Below are positions 49,401 through 57,385 of a DNA stretch of 64,000 bases, one piece after another. The notes beneath the pieces are model-generated. The model did no database searches and was not told where the DNA came from. It worked only from the letters and a program-made list of their open reading frames with translations. The stretch lies in contig NC_087065.1 of the NCBI RefSeq assembly GCF_963678635.1, forward strand, positions 72,735,345 to 72,799,344. Direction: 5' to 3'. A program made the position numbers and the translations under genes. Every line of letters starts with the position of its first letter. Positions within the stretch are counted from its first letter, which is position 1. The stretch comes from Symsagittifera roscoffensis (Eukaryota > Xenacoelomorpha > Acoela > Convolutidae).

Positions 49401-52400
49401 TTGACGTTCTTTATATGAAAATTGAATATTTATGATCAGTAAACTTGCTTTTACTTTTTAAAAAATATTTGAAAAATCTTCATATGTCACTTTTCAAACA
49501 ATTTTAAAAAAATTAGAAATTATTGTGTAAATTTAGAAAAAAAGGTTGAAAATTTTATTGACATTTTTTTGCCTGTTTCTCATTTTTTGAAAACAACTTT
49601 TTCTTATGCTTAGCTTACTCATTTTATACGCGTTTGTATATTTCTCTCATCACACCACAGACGTTTGGAAAAGAGTTAATTAACGCAAGTAAACGGGAGA
49701 AAGTACTGACTTGTTTTGTGGAAAAACTTCAACTTCCGATGTTTGCGAAAAAAAAGTACATGGCCTTAAAGATCTTTGAATTTCAAGAACAATTTATGAT
49801 ACAAATTATGAAAAAACTGGATCAACAGGTGATTTTTATATTTCGCTGCGAAGTCGATCACGCTTTTGAATTTAAAACTCGATCACGTTTTTGTAACCTT
49901 TATACCTTGTTATTGGATAGCGGAGTTTGCCTTCCTTTTAACAGAAGAAACGAACTACGCATTTAATAAATCAAAAGTCAAAACGCAAAATGTAATTTGA
50001 GCCTGATTATTTTTTATGAAGTTTTTCGGAACATTCTGCGCTACTTGCACAGAAGCCTGCTATCCTTGTTGTGTTTTAGATTTTTCTGTTTAACGTATGC
50101 GATCAGCTTAGTGTATTATTACGAACCTTCTTTTTTTTCTAACCTAACTCGCAAATAAAATGATTCATTAAAAGTGTTCACTTATTTGTAAATTTCACTG
50201 TAGCATTAGAAAGTGCTTAGCATCTGTTCTGTGCTTTATTTGTGGCTAGTGTTTGGTACCTATGAAGCTTCCGTGGCTGAGTGGTTAGTGTGTCAGACTC
50301 CAAGTCTCTAGATCTCAGATTCGAATCTCTGACGCAGTCGAATTTTTGCTGATTCGAGGCCTATTTCTACTTTTTATTGCACTTTATAGAGCTGTCTTTT
50401 GTCTTGTTCTCGCTGGTCTTTGCGAAGCGAAGCTTCGCCTCTGTGTTGAGTTTTGATTTCGAGTTTGTTTTGTTGTCCGTTTTCGAAAGACAACTGTAGT
50501 CAATCAAGGCCAATGTTAATGTTTTAAGAGGCGCTTTTTTTGTTTTTACAACGAGCTAAAATTCAGCCTCAATTTGAAAAAAGGAAAATGTGTAATAGTA
50601 ATTTTTAAACTGTTTGGAATATTCTGTGCTACTTGTACTGCAAGCGGTTACTATTGTTACAACTTTAATAGGTGTGCGGCGATCACCTGCTCATTTTTGG
50701 AGGCCGCAAATCTCCGTCAGTGCCCCTAAATGACCTCATAAAGGTCACAATATCAGGCGGTGAAGAAGGAGCACGAGATGGACACTTTGGGGACGTAGAG
50801 GTAAAGTTTGAAAAGCAGTGGGAGGGTGTGTGTTGCTTCCCGAATGCCAGATATAGACATGCCAGTGCAGTGTTGACCAGACACTACCAGTCTATGGTTG
50901 AACATCGGATGTTGGTGGATGGAGGAAAGGACAGCACTAAAAGTTTCTCAGGTGAGATCAGAGATGCTTTTCATGAAGCTAAATTTGAGCAATAAAACGG
51001 ATCTGGTTTATTTTATTCTGCCAATTATGGAGTTATTTTAATTTAAGGAAACAAATGAAAGCAGAATGTTAAGGTGAATGCAGTTTTAGCTTCAATTATA
51101 TAAAGTGCCACTGTAACGTCAATGTTGCTTTGTGATATAAAAGACTGTAGATATAAGTTCGAAATACTAAAAAAAAACTTGCTAGCCTGTTATGTCCATT
51201 TAAAAAAACAATATAAATAAATTTGATTTTTTTAAATTTCAATTTATTCAAAGATAAAATTATGAGCCCACTCAATTTGAGTAGTTTCAGAAAAATTTTA
51301 ATTGATGCCAATAATTTTTATAATTTTCTTGAACAATTTAAATTTAAATTTAATTTTTTTTTAAATGGACATACTGATGCTAGTTGTTCATTTAGTTTTT
51401 TGAGTTTAGATGCGTTTTTCTACGACCCCTTCACCAACTTATGGAGTGAAGTAGAGTTCATCTCGTTCACCTCTCCAAACCAAACGAAAGAAGATAACAA
51501 AGAAGTAGTGGTTGGATCTGCACCTGACAGTCCCCCTCCCCCTCCTACTACACCCCCGCTGCCCCCTCGTCACTCCCACTCTATCTGTCACTATAAAGAT
51601 GCTTCCCTCATTCTGTCCGGAGGCATATTCAACAACCAGGCTAGAGCTACTATCTTCTGTTGTTTCATTTTGAACAATTCTTCAAAAAGATCATTGTTAC
51701 GCTTGAATTTAGCAAGCGTTATCAAATCGGAATATAGACTTTTTTCGGGTTAACAACTAGTTTAACAGAATCACTTGAATCATTTCACCTTTGGTTCATA
51801 CGAAATCAAAAGTGAGGTGTTAATTCATCGCAATTGGTATGGAGGCAATGCAGCTGCCTCTCGAACCTAATGTTTGGGGTTCGAGTCACGGCCGGATCTT
51901 GTTTTTTTTCGGTGTCTGAAATTCAATTTTTTTATGGGAAAAGTTGATTAATCTGATTTTAATTTGTCGGCTCAGTTGAGATCCCATAATTTTTTTGCGC
52001 TATAATCAGTTTTCATTGTAGTCTCAATTGTTGTTGATTAACTCCTGTGGTTTCTTAAAATTACTATAAGTGATTGGTATTTTTACCGTTTTTTTTTTTG
52101 GTTTTTTCGCTTAGAAGTTTTGTTCGGCCTAAGTAATAGCGGCACTTGTTTTTTTTCGATTTAATGAACTTATCTTGCATTGGTAAAAGGACACAAAATT
52201 TTTATTCATGTTTTTATTAAATAAGGTCGGCTGGCAATAAAAAAAGTTAAAAATTCAAACTTTTTAATCTCACAAAATTTTTTATGACAACAATTTCTTT
52301 GACATTTTATTTTCGGTTTAATTGGCGGCAAACTACGTGTTATTGGCATTGTGAGCGCTTGAAAATTTTAAAAGTTTCCTTTGTGCTAGTGGTTATGTTC

Positions 52401-55400
52401 GTCTGTTTTTCTGAGATTTAATTTTTTGTGTTTGAGTTTTTTGTGACAACCATTTCTTTTGGCTTTTTTGTTTTCGAATCAATTGGCGTCTAACCATGTG
52501 TTGTTGGCTTAATGGCGCTGGGAAAATACTAAAAGCTTCGCTTTATGCTATTGGTTGTGCTTTCGTCTGTTTTTCTGACTGAGTTTTTCGTATTTTCAAA
52601 AAATGTTGAAATTTTATGACAACCATATATTTTTGGCAACTTTTTTTGGATCGATTGGCGTCTAACCACGTTTGTTGGCCTAGTGGACACGAAAATTTTC
52701 AAAGTTTGTTTAATTGTGGTGGTTGTGTCTCTCCTCTCGTCTTTCTGTGACTGAATTTTTCGTATTTCCCGTTTTTTCCTTTTAGTTATTTCCATCTTGC
52801 AATGGTACGCTTTCGTTGTATCGCAAGTGATGCGAAGCTCCGCTTTACCTCTGTGTAGGAAAGTGCTCAATGAGGGTCGCACGCCAAAATTTTCTTGATG
52901 TCGGAAGATTTTTATAATGGGGATATTTAATTACATCTTATCTAAAAATAAACAAAGCTAGACGATTTCTGTGCAAGTAACACAAAATGTTCCGACCACT
53001 TTCATACAAAAACAACAAAAAATGTTTTTTTTTCATTTTAAGAGTCAAGAAACGTAGTGAAGTTGCTTATATAAGTCTTGGTGATTTTTTTCTTTGTTTT
53101 TTAAGGAAATTTTTTTTAAAGTGATCTAATAACTACACAAGTTCTTTCATACATATTAACGCATTTATGAATGCACTTATTACGCATATGCGCACTTTTT
53201 GAATTCAATTCAAATTAATCTGCTTAAAGTTAGGCAAAATGTGCTCTCCTATCGCGAAAAGTGAAATGGCTGAAAAGGCGTGATCGACGCCTTATTAAGA
53301 AAGTTTCAGATTTCTCAGTCGAATAAAAAATTTACGCATTGATCCAGTTTACTCAATTTTATCAAAAAATTTCAAAAATCAAATGTTTTCGAAATCAACA
53401 GAGTTTTAAGGTCATCTTTGTTTTGAAATTCAAAAATTGAGATTTGTTTAAAAATCAAGTGATCATCTTTTTCTCGTTTCCTTGCGTTCCGTGACTCTTT
53501 TCCAAATGTCTGCTGGCTCTGTTTTTTTATTCAATTTAGTGTCTTTTTTACTGCCTGATGTGACGAGAAAACTATACACACGCATAGAAAGTTTGTGAGT
53601 TAGACAATAGACTACATTTTTTCTCAAAAAATGAATGACAAACATAAAATGAAAAAAAAATTGCCAAGGCGCTTTTTTTTCAATTTTTCAAAACCAGTTT
53701 TTTGTTTTTATTAAAATCAAGTTTTGTTACTCAAAAACATTACTCAAAATCAAGAACGTTAGTCAACCGACCTGACTCGCTCAAAATTAGACTAATATTC
53801 AACCGTTGTATTTCAGTTTTTCTCGACACTGGGACAACTTTTTTTAATTTCGAAATATAGTTCGAATCACAACTGCGGCTTGACTTTTGATTTCCAAGTT
53901 CAATTCATTTCATTTGTCAAAAGGAAGGCAAACTCCACTATCGAATAGCAAAAGTGTAAAGGCACCAAAAACGTGATCGACTTATAGTTTCGACAGTCGA
54001 TTTTAATTTTCAGAATTCCCATAAAAATGAAAAATTTATTTATTGATACAGGTTTCTGAAATTGGGTTAACTTTGTCAAAAGAAAGTGTCAATCATAATT
54101 TATTCTGGAAATTCAAAAAGCTTTAAGGCCATCTTCGTTTGAAATTCGAGAAGTGATCGTTTTTTTTCCTGTTTCCTTGCCTTCATTGAATCTTTTTCAA
54201 TTGTCTGTTGGCTATGTTTTTGCATGAAAACAAAAAAAATAAACAGCCGAATTCAGAATTCCTACCCATTTTCAAAGATCGGAAAAAAGAAACGACGTTT
54301 TATTTCAGTTTTTTAACATTTTCGTTTTTCTGTCTTAAAATAATTCTGAAATTTTAAAATATCTTGACTTTTACAATACAAGGCATATTGTTACACTTTG
54401 GCAAATTTGAGCGTCCGGCAAACATTTGCTGTGGCTTTACATAGCCAGGATTTACGTAAAGTTAAAAAGAGCCATTTATTCACGAGAGAAAGGACAAACT
54501 AACGAGCTGTTTACCTCTTTTACAATGTGAAAAATATGAATGTTTTTGAACTCGTCGTTGAGTCCGGAATGTCTTCACCAGGAAGACCGAATGCTAGAAC
54601 ATTTTAGAATTTGAAATTTGAAAATCTAAAATGAATAAGCCCATAAATCATTCAGTTTTGGACAGTTCTTAGGAAGTTGATTGGCTGAAATGTTTCGCAC
54701 AATTGCATGTGAATAGACTCTTTTCTGTTACAGGAAAGTGACGTGAACAGCAAATTATACCGACTCAATTTCCCCACCAGTTCCCTGTGTGAAGTGGAGG
54801 TCATAGCAGAGGGACTGCTCCCCCTCTATGGTCACACATCCCACGTATACTTCCAGCAGGGTGGGGGCCATAGTAATAGTCCTTCCGAGTGGCTACTGTT
54901 GGTTGGAGGTGTGGTGCCAGTCACGCCCTATAGGTACATCTCACAGTCTCCTTGTTGGGTATTCGATTACGACATTGTTTTGATATCGAATAAGTCATAC
55001 ACATTTTCATATTACAGTATGTAGACAATAATATGCTATTTCGGAGCAAAGAAGAGAAAAACTTCTTCAGAAAAAACTGTTGGGGTTGCAGAGTTTTTAG
55101 AATTATGAGTCAGAACGAAGTCGACATTTAGAATAAATCTGCTTATTTCATGCTATGTTTGATTACAGAAAAATTGGGTGTAGAAAATGACAAATTAGAC
55201 TTGCAAAAAAAATCAAATTCGTCCGAGGTTGAAAAGTCAGTTGTTTTTTTTTTTCGTTTTTCAGCCTAATGCAGTTGTTTGACCTTGAGAAAAAATGACT
55301 AATTAGACTGAGGGTCAGTTGGTTTTGTATGTTCAGTCTGGTGCAGCTGTTTGACCTTGAGAAGCGAGAGATGCTGCGTGTGGTGAGAGTGAATGACGCC

Positions 55401-56593
55401 CTCCTCATCAACCACACCAGTCACATCCTGGGTCACAAACTGTACACTGTGGGAGGGGGCGGCAACCTCTTCTCATTCGGCACCTGCTTCAACAGCAGAG
55501 TCAAAATATACTCCGTCCAGGGTACTGTAATTACGCACTACATTCAGATCTTGCTTTTAATCGTGACCACCCATTTCTGCCCCAGACACTTTGGGCCGGA
55601 AATTACTGTGTTTTTGGGGCGGAAATTATTGTTTTTGGGCCGTGTTTTGGGGCGGAAATTACTGTGTTTTTGGGGTGGAAATTACTGTGTTTTTAAGCCG
55701 CGTTTTGGGGCGGGAATTACTGTGTTTTGGGCGGAAATTACTATGTTTTTGGGCCGTGTTTTGGGGCGGAAATGACTCTGTTTTTGGACTGGAAATGACT
55801 GTTTTTGGGCCGGAAATGACTGGTAGCCGTTCTCAATCTCCCCGCCTCTTAGGCATGTACTGTACAACCATTGCTGATAGAAAGTTTGACAGTGAAGAAA
55901 TTGTGAACCCGCTAGACTATCTTCTCCGTTTGCAAAAAATAGGATTTTAAAAGGATCATTTTTTTCTAATTTTCTTAAAACAAGCGAGCTAACGAACACA
56001 TTATAATGCTATACAGTGCTGATTTAAACTATCCGGACAAAATGATTTAAACTTGAACTTTAAAACGCGTTTTTCTCAACTTGGGTTGATTTCAGACAAA
56101 AAATGATTGAGACCAATCTTGCTTAAAGTTTCAACTGAATTGATATAGTGCAATTTGTTTGCAAAATTCAAGGCCAACAATTTACCCTAAAAACCATCAT
56201 TCTGTGGCTTTGTTTAGTCAATCAAAAATAACTCCAAAACAGTTTGTTCCTTTATTGACACAATTATATGACTGCATCGGGAGATCGATTCTTCAGGCTT
56301 ATTTGGCCTTTTCTTTCCTTTATTTCATTTTTTAAGACATTTCAGAGCTCTTTTTTTCATTTTCCAGCCTCTTTGTGAAATGCAGCTTCACCGTGTTTGC
56401 GAATCGCAGCTTCGCCTCTGAGTAAAAATATGCGATGGTGTCAAAAATGAAAACTTTATTTGCCAAAGATGACTTGTGAACTTATTTTATTGTGAACTTT
56501 TTAGCATTCAATTCCATTTCAGGTATTCTGCGCATGCAGCCCAAAAAGAAACCTGAACCGAATACTACTGACACAAAAAAGGTTAAAATTTGA
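34412..56593 (+). CDS. LCMT2: LCMT2/TYW4, tRNA wybutosine-synthesising methyltransferase with Kelch domain
   Basis: Exons: 34412-34651, 36844-36995, 38434-38608, 38892-39059 (or 39068), 39456-39620, 47278-47420, 48084-48297, 50672-50951, 51410-51639, 54734-54933, 55337-55521, 56523-56593. Phases agree at every junction; total about 740 residues versus about 690 in vertebrates. The N-terminal half is the leucine carboxyl methyltransferase fold: VQGTND at the start, INRGYFIRA, the SAM-binding VVSLGAGFDTMFFRL, LYEQVNTRDPFGRFM and EQFDEFEEL. The C-terminal half is a Kelch propeller with LFLVGGFGSEF, LLIFGGRKSP, RHSHSICHYKDASLILSGG, LLLVGG and LYTVGGGGNLFSFGT. TYW4 methylates and methoxycarbonylates the wybutosine precursor at position 37 of cytosolic tRNA-Phe. 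Exon 10 (51410-51639) adds a proline-rich insert. Two introns appear to use GC donors. The gene is enlarged by repeats; intron 5 holds a LINE relic and a hAT element. It may extend to 61964. Confidence 0.88.
35638..35990. repeat. Two copies of a cttctttttaacctaactcgc repeat in TYW4 intron 1
   Basis: The block acaaaccttctttttta then aacctaactcgcaaataaaa occurs at about 35670-35715 and again at about 35885-35945, with a third copy at 50100-50200. The latter two lead into a tRNA-like head (36185, 50266), so this block is the 5' part of that repeat family. A duplicated exon fragment sits directly between the two copies here. Confidence 0.6.
35723..35803 (+). pseudogene. Duplicated fragment of the exon at 60115-60278
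   Basis: About 80 bp reads NALRQSKALNLAEQDSF and on to FRDR. It closely matches the end of exon 60115-60278 (NARRQLEALNLAEQDSI to IRDR), including the donor position. No upstream acceptor is seen, and the flanks are repeat sequence, so it is a pseudo-exon copied 24 kb upstream into TYW4 intron 1. Confidence 0.8.
36180..36375 (+). mobile_element. Ser/Leu-tRNA-like SINE copy in TYW4 intron 1
   Basis: cttccgtggctgagtagtta (A-box region) and gaagttcaaatctct (degenerate B box), then gagctgctgtttgtcgtgtt and the tail ttgcgaagtgaggctttgcc to about 36370. It matches the copy at 50266-50445 in the same order. The degenerate B box suggests an old copy. Confidence 0.7.
36409..36843. repeat. 43-bp minisatellite ending at the TYW4 exon 2 splice acceptor
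   Basis: About ten copies of a 42-43 bp unit (ccaggttgtgaatgtaaagc, then agtttaggttgtgaacaaaa). Every unit contains agtttag|gttg, and the last one grades into the true acceptor, gcattttag|gtcgtt, at 36843/36844. The array is therefore a string of acceptor-like sites directly upstream of exon 2. Confidence 0.85.
37310..37690. repeat. Copy of the 0.5-kb dispersed repeat in TYW4 intron 2
   Basis: tttttttcaggaaaaattc, cgctgtttgactttt, ttgttaaatgaaagc, aaactccaccatcaaacagc and tgttggctatgtttt are all present in family order. gctgtttga and tcaaacagc would pair as a hairpin. Confidence 0.7.
39880..40210. repeat. Degraded copy of the 0.5-kb dispersed repeat in TYW4 intron 5
   Basis: Landmarks ttttcagatttcctagcgaa, tccagtttactttaattggg and a few weaker ones. 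Sequence on either side up to 40930 is AT-rich and otherwise featureless. Confidence 0.5.
40938..41724 (+). mobile_element. Full tRNA-promoter repeat in TYW4 intron 5
   Basis: 5' block cgttatcaaatcggaatg with tttttcgggctaacaac. tRNA-like head at about 41065-41130, with ctggaggtaacgactac and ctgggttcgaatctggc. Poly-T-rich body, then tail tcgcaagtgatgcgaagctc to about 41724. Same architecture as 30880-31696. Confidence 0.75.
41940..44160 (-). pseudogene. Degenerate APE-type LINE (jockey/CR1-like) in TYW4 intron 5
   Basis: Read on the minus strand. At 41945-42208 an RT motif of the form CVPQGSMLGPLLLLIFINNL is preserved. Upstream, the complement of 42781-42810 reads AVIYRPPQLI, the YRPP signature of APE-type endonucleases, followed near 42700 by a decayed GDFN-like motif (VIGEDLNQDIL). 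At 43843-44157 a charged, coiled-coil-like open frame may be the end of ORF1. Stops and frameshifts are scattered throughout. It lies antisense to TYW4. Confidence 0.7.
44165..45128. other. Intronic DNA between LINE relic and hAT element
   Basis: No gene seen. Weak traces of the dispersed repeat (ccttgagttcattgacg near 45040). The last 40 bp contain the ancestral pyrimidine-rich tract and acceptor of TYW4 exon 6, now separated from the exon by the hAT insertion. Confidence 0.45.
45137..47270 (-). mobile_element. Full-length hAT DNA transposon with perfect 18-bp TIRs and 8-bp TSD
   Basis: cagtgatgtgcatttaaa at 45137-45154 is the exact inverse of tttaaatgcacatcactg at 47253-47270. The element is flanked on both sides by gttttagg (45129-45136 and 47271-47278), a perfect 8-bp target duplication as hAT elements make. 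Subterminal copies of the palindrome tttaaaggatcctttaaa lie near both ends. The total length is 2134 bp, with a transposase gene on the minus strand. Intact ends imply a fairly recent insertion. It sits on the splice acceptor of TYW4 exon 6. Confidence 0.95.
45224..46850 (-). pseudogene. hAT transposase, nearly intact but frameshifted
   Basis: Three open segments on the minus strand: 46850-46236, 46078-45515 (its frame is already open from about 46235) and 45505-45224. The N-terminus has a BED-type zinc finger, with KCCKCTVCPKK followed by HLKRLH. The middle has GCGAHRLNNAIWDAA, and the C-terminus has the hAT dimerisation region (SVIPSPALAERMFSKAQ). A one-base frameshift near 46240 and a stop at about 45512 in an A-rich run separate the segments. 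It is therefore probably inactive, although few changes separate it from an open frame. In an active element the protein would bind the terminal and subterminal repeats and cut them. Confidence 0.85.
47728..48045. repeat. Copy of the 0.5-kb dispersed repeat in TYW4 intron 6
   Basis: Starts with the taatgaacgtagtgagtact block. It then has acttcatttcctttgttaaa, atttcccatcgaaataaaag, ttgatccagt and gcgttcattactcttttcc with gttggctttgttt. It ends about 40 bp before the exon 7 acceptor. Confidence 0.7.
48310..49655. other. TYW4 intron DNA without recognised features
   Basis: No exon, repeat family member or open frame of note. One locally structured patch is the cagggcgaagccctg hairpin near 48583. 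Confidence 0.4.
49661..49828 (+). CDS. Possible cassette exon in TYW4 (56 codons, phase 0-0)
   Basis: An open segment begins after acceptor caccacag (49660) and ends at donor caacag|gtgatt (49828). It is exactly 168 bp with no stop, and in phase with the exons before (48084-48297) and after (50672-50951). It encodes a Lys-rich helical peptide (KREKVLTCFVEKLQLP and so on). Vertebrate TYW4 has nothing at this point, and direct joining of the flanking exons gives a better Kelch alignment. It is therefore either an alternative exon, a newly exonised sequence, or a coincidence. Confidence 0.35.
50025..50075 (+). repeat. Copy of the acattctgtgctacttg repeat
   Basis: tcggaacattctgcgctact, then tgcacag and ctatccttgtt. 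It lies directly upstream of the 50095-50445 SINE-like copy. Confidence 0.65.
50095..50445 (+). mobile_element. Ser/Leu-tRNA-like SINE, best-preserved copy
   Basis: The 5' block gcgatcagcttagtgtatta and acctaactcgcaaataaaa matches 35865-35990. The tRNA head at about 50266-50338 has gtggctgagtggttagtgtg as A box and cagattcgaatctctg as B box, the tRNA-Ser/Leu pattern. The tail tttgcgaagcgaagcttcgc then ctctgtgt ends near 50445. The head is intact enough to be a pol III promoter, but the molecule is not a functional tRNA. Confidence 0.75.
50612..50660 (+). repeat. Copy of the acattctgtgctacttg repeat before TYW4 exon 50672
   Basis: tttggaatattctgtgctac, ttgtactgcaagcgg and a final attgttac. 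It ends about a dozen bases before the exon acceptor. Confidence 0.55.
51715..52858 (+). mobile_element. Full tRNA-promoter repeat with internal triplication, TYW4 intron
   Basis: 5' block cgttatcaaatcggaat, then cttttttcgggttaacaact. tRNA-like head at about 51838-51900 (ggtatggaggcaatgcagc, tggggttcgagtcacgg). The body contains three copies of a 160-170 bp unit. The tail cgcaagtgatgcgaagctcc ends near 52858. It begins about 75 bp after the unusual gc donor of exon 51410-51639. Confidence 0.75.
52280..52770. repeat. Three imperfect copies of a 160-170 bp unit
   Basis: Each unit starts near tttatgacaacca and includes ttggcgtctaaccacgt (ttggcggcaaactacgt in the first) and a gttgtg...cgtctgtttttctg segment. 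Starts are near 52283, 52442 and 52614. This is expansion inside the SINE-like body. Confidence 0.7.
52968..53005 (-). repeat. Inverted copy of the acattctgtgctacttg repeat
   Basis: tgtgcaagtaacacaaaatg with ttccgaccac is the reverse complement of the family consensus. Confidence 0.6.
53035..54230. repeat. Two to three copies of the 0.5-kb dispersed repeat in a TYW4 intron
   Basis: Copy 1 is about 53040-53530 (agtcaagaaacgtagtgaag, atttctcagtcgaataaaa, cgttccgtgactcttttcc). Copy 2 is about 53880-54225 (ttgtcaaaaggaaggcaaac, tccactatcgaatagcaaaa, gtctgttggctatgttt). Both lie on the + strand, head to tail. Confidence 0.7.
55590..55835. repeat. Minisatellite of ggcggaaattactgtgttttt units in a TYW4 intron
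   Basis: About ten tandem units of roughly 20-30 bp (ggggcggaaattactgtgtt and variants with gggccgtgttt) begin about 70 bp after the donor at 55522. Translated frames across it read as Trp/Gly/Asn repeats and are artefacts. Confidence 0.8.
56385..56428 (+). repeat. SINE-type tail fragment
   Basis: tttgcgaatcgcagcttcgc followed by ctctgagtaaa. No tRNA head was detected upstream. It lies about 95 bp before exon 56523. Confidence 0.55.
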
Positions 56594-56619
56594 TGTATAT
56601 TGATTTAAAAAAAAACGAA

Positions 56620-57385
56620 AATAGTAAGTACTCTTATTTAGGTCTTAGTGATTTTTTTTCAAAAACGTCTAAAAAATTGTTCACTCTCAATTTTGATTTT
56701 TTGCGGTTTGACTTGTGATTTCTTTTTAATTCTTCATGCGACCTTGCCTACAACGAACTAATTACGTCTAAGCATATCTGATTTTTGTACCTGGTGACGA
56801 ATTCCCCCTATTTTGCTGTAGGGAAATAGTTAAAAAGATCCAAACTTGCGAAAGAAGTGTTTGACGATCATCATCTACAGAAACGACTGATTAAGAGTCG
56901 ATGAACTTGGTGAAGATTCTTATATAGTTAGTGATGATTTTTTAAAAGTTTTTCCAGGAAAAGTATTAAATTTTGTTCATGCTCAATCTAGGTTTTTAGC
57001 GGTTTGACTTTTGATTTTTTGAAGTTTAGTTCAGTTCTATTCCTTTGTTTGTTAAAAGGAAGGCAAACCCCACTATCAAACAGCAAAAATGTAGAGGTCA
57101 CAAAAAACGTCATTAACTTCTAGTTTCTTAAGTGGATTTTAATTTTCAGATTTCGCAGCAAAATGAAAAACTTACCTATTGATCTATTTTCTCAATTGCG
57201 TTAATTCTATCAAAAAAGAGTCACTCATAAATTGATCTAGAATTGGTGAACTTGAAAGCCGTCTTCTCCTTATTTACTTTGAGTTTCGATAATTGAGATA
57301 AGTTTCAAAAAACAAGTCAGTTTTTTTTCTGTTTTGTGTTCAACGACTCTTAACCAACTGTCTGTTTGCTATGTTGCAAAGCAAT
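56620..57385. repeat. Copies of the 0.5-kb dispersed repeat downstream of TYW4 exon 56523-56593
   Basis: A partial copy at 56625-56760 (aagtactcttatttaggtct, gcggtttgacttgtgattt) is followed by a fuller copy at 56893-57380. The fuller copy has gagtcgatgaacttggtgaa, aaggaaggcaaaccccacta, atttcgcagcaaaatgaaa, ttgatctattttctc and ctgtctgtttgctatgtt. Confidence 0.7.

Noticed and set aside
36180-50340. Genuine tRNA genes at the Ser/Leu-like heads
   Set aside because: A and B boxes are present, but they recur in several repeats with the same 3' hairpin tail, and no clean cloverleaf with acceptor stem could be drawn.
51223-51409. Coding sequence upstream of TYW4 exon 51410
   Set aside because: The open frame here is AT-rich intron (Asn/Phe/Lys-rich) ahead of a clear acceptor, and it does not resemble the Kelch domain.
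55329-55950. Trp/Gly-rich open frames after TYW4 exon 55337-55521
   Set aside because: They are translations of the ggcggaaattactg minisatellite beyond a good splice donor.
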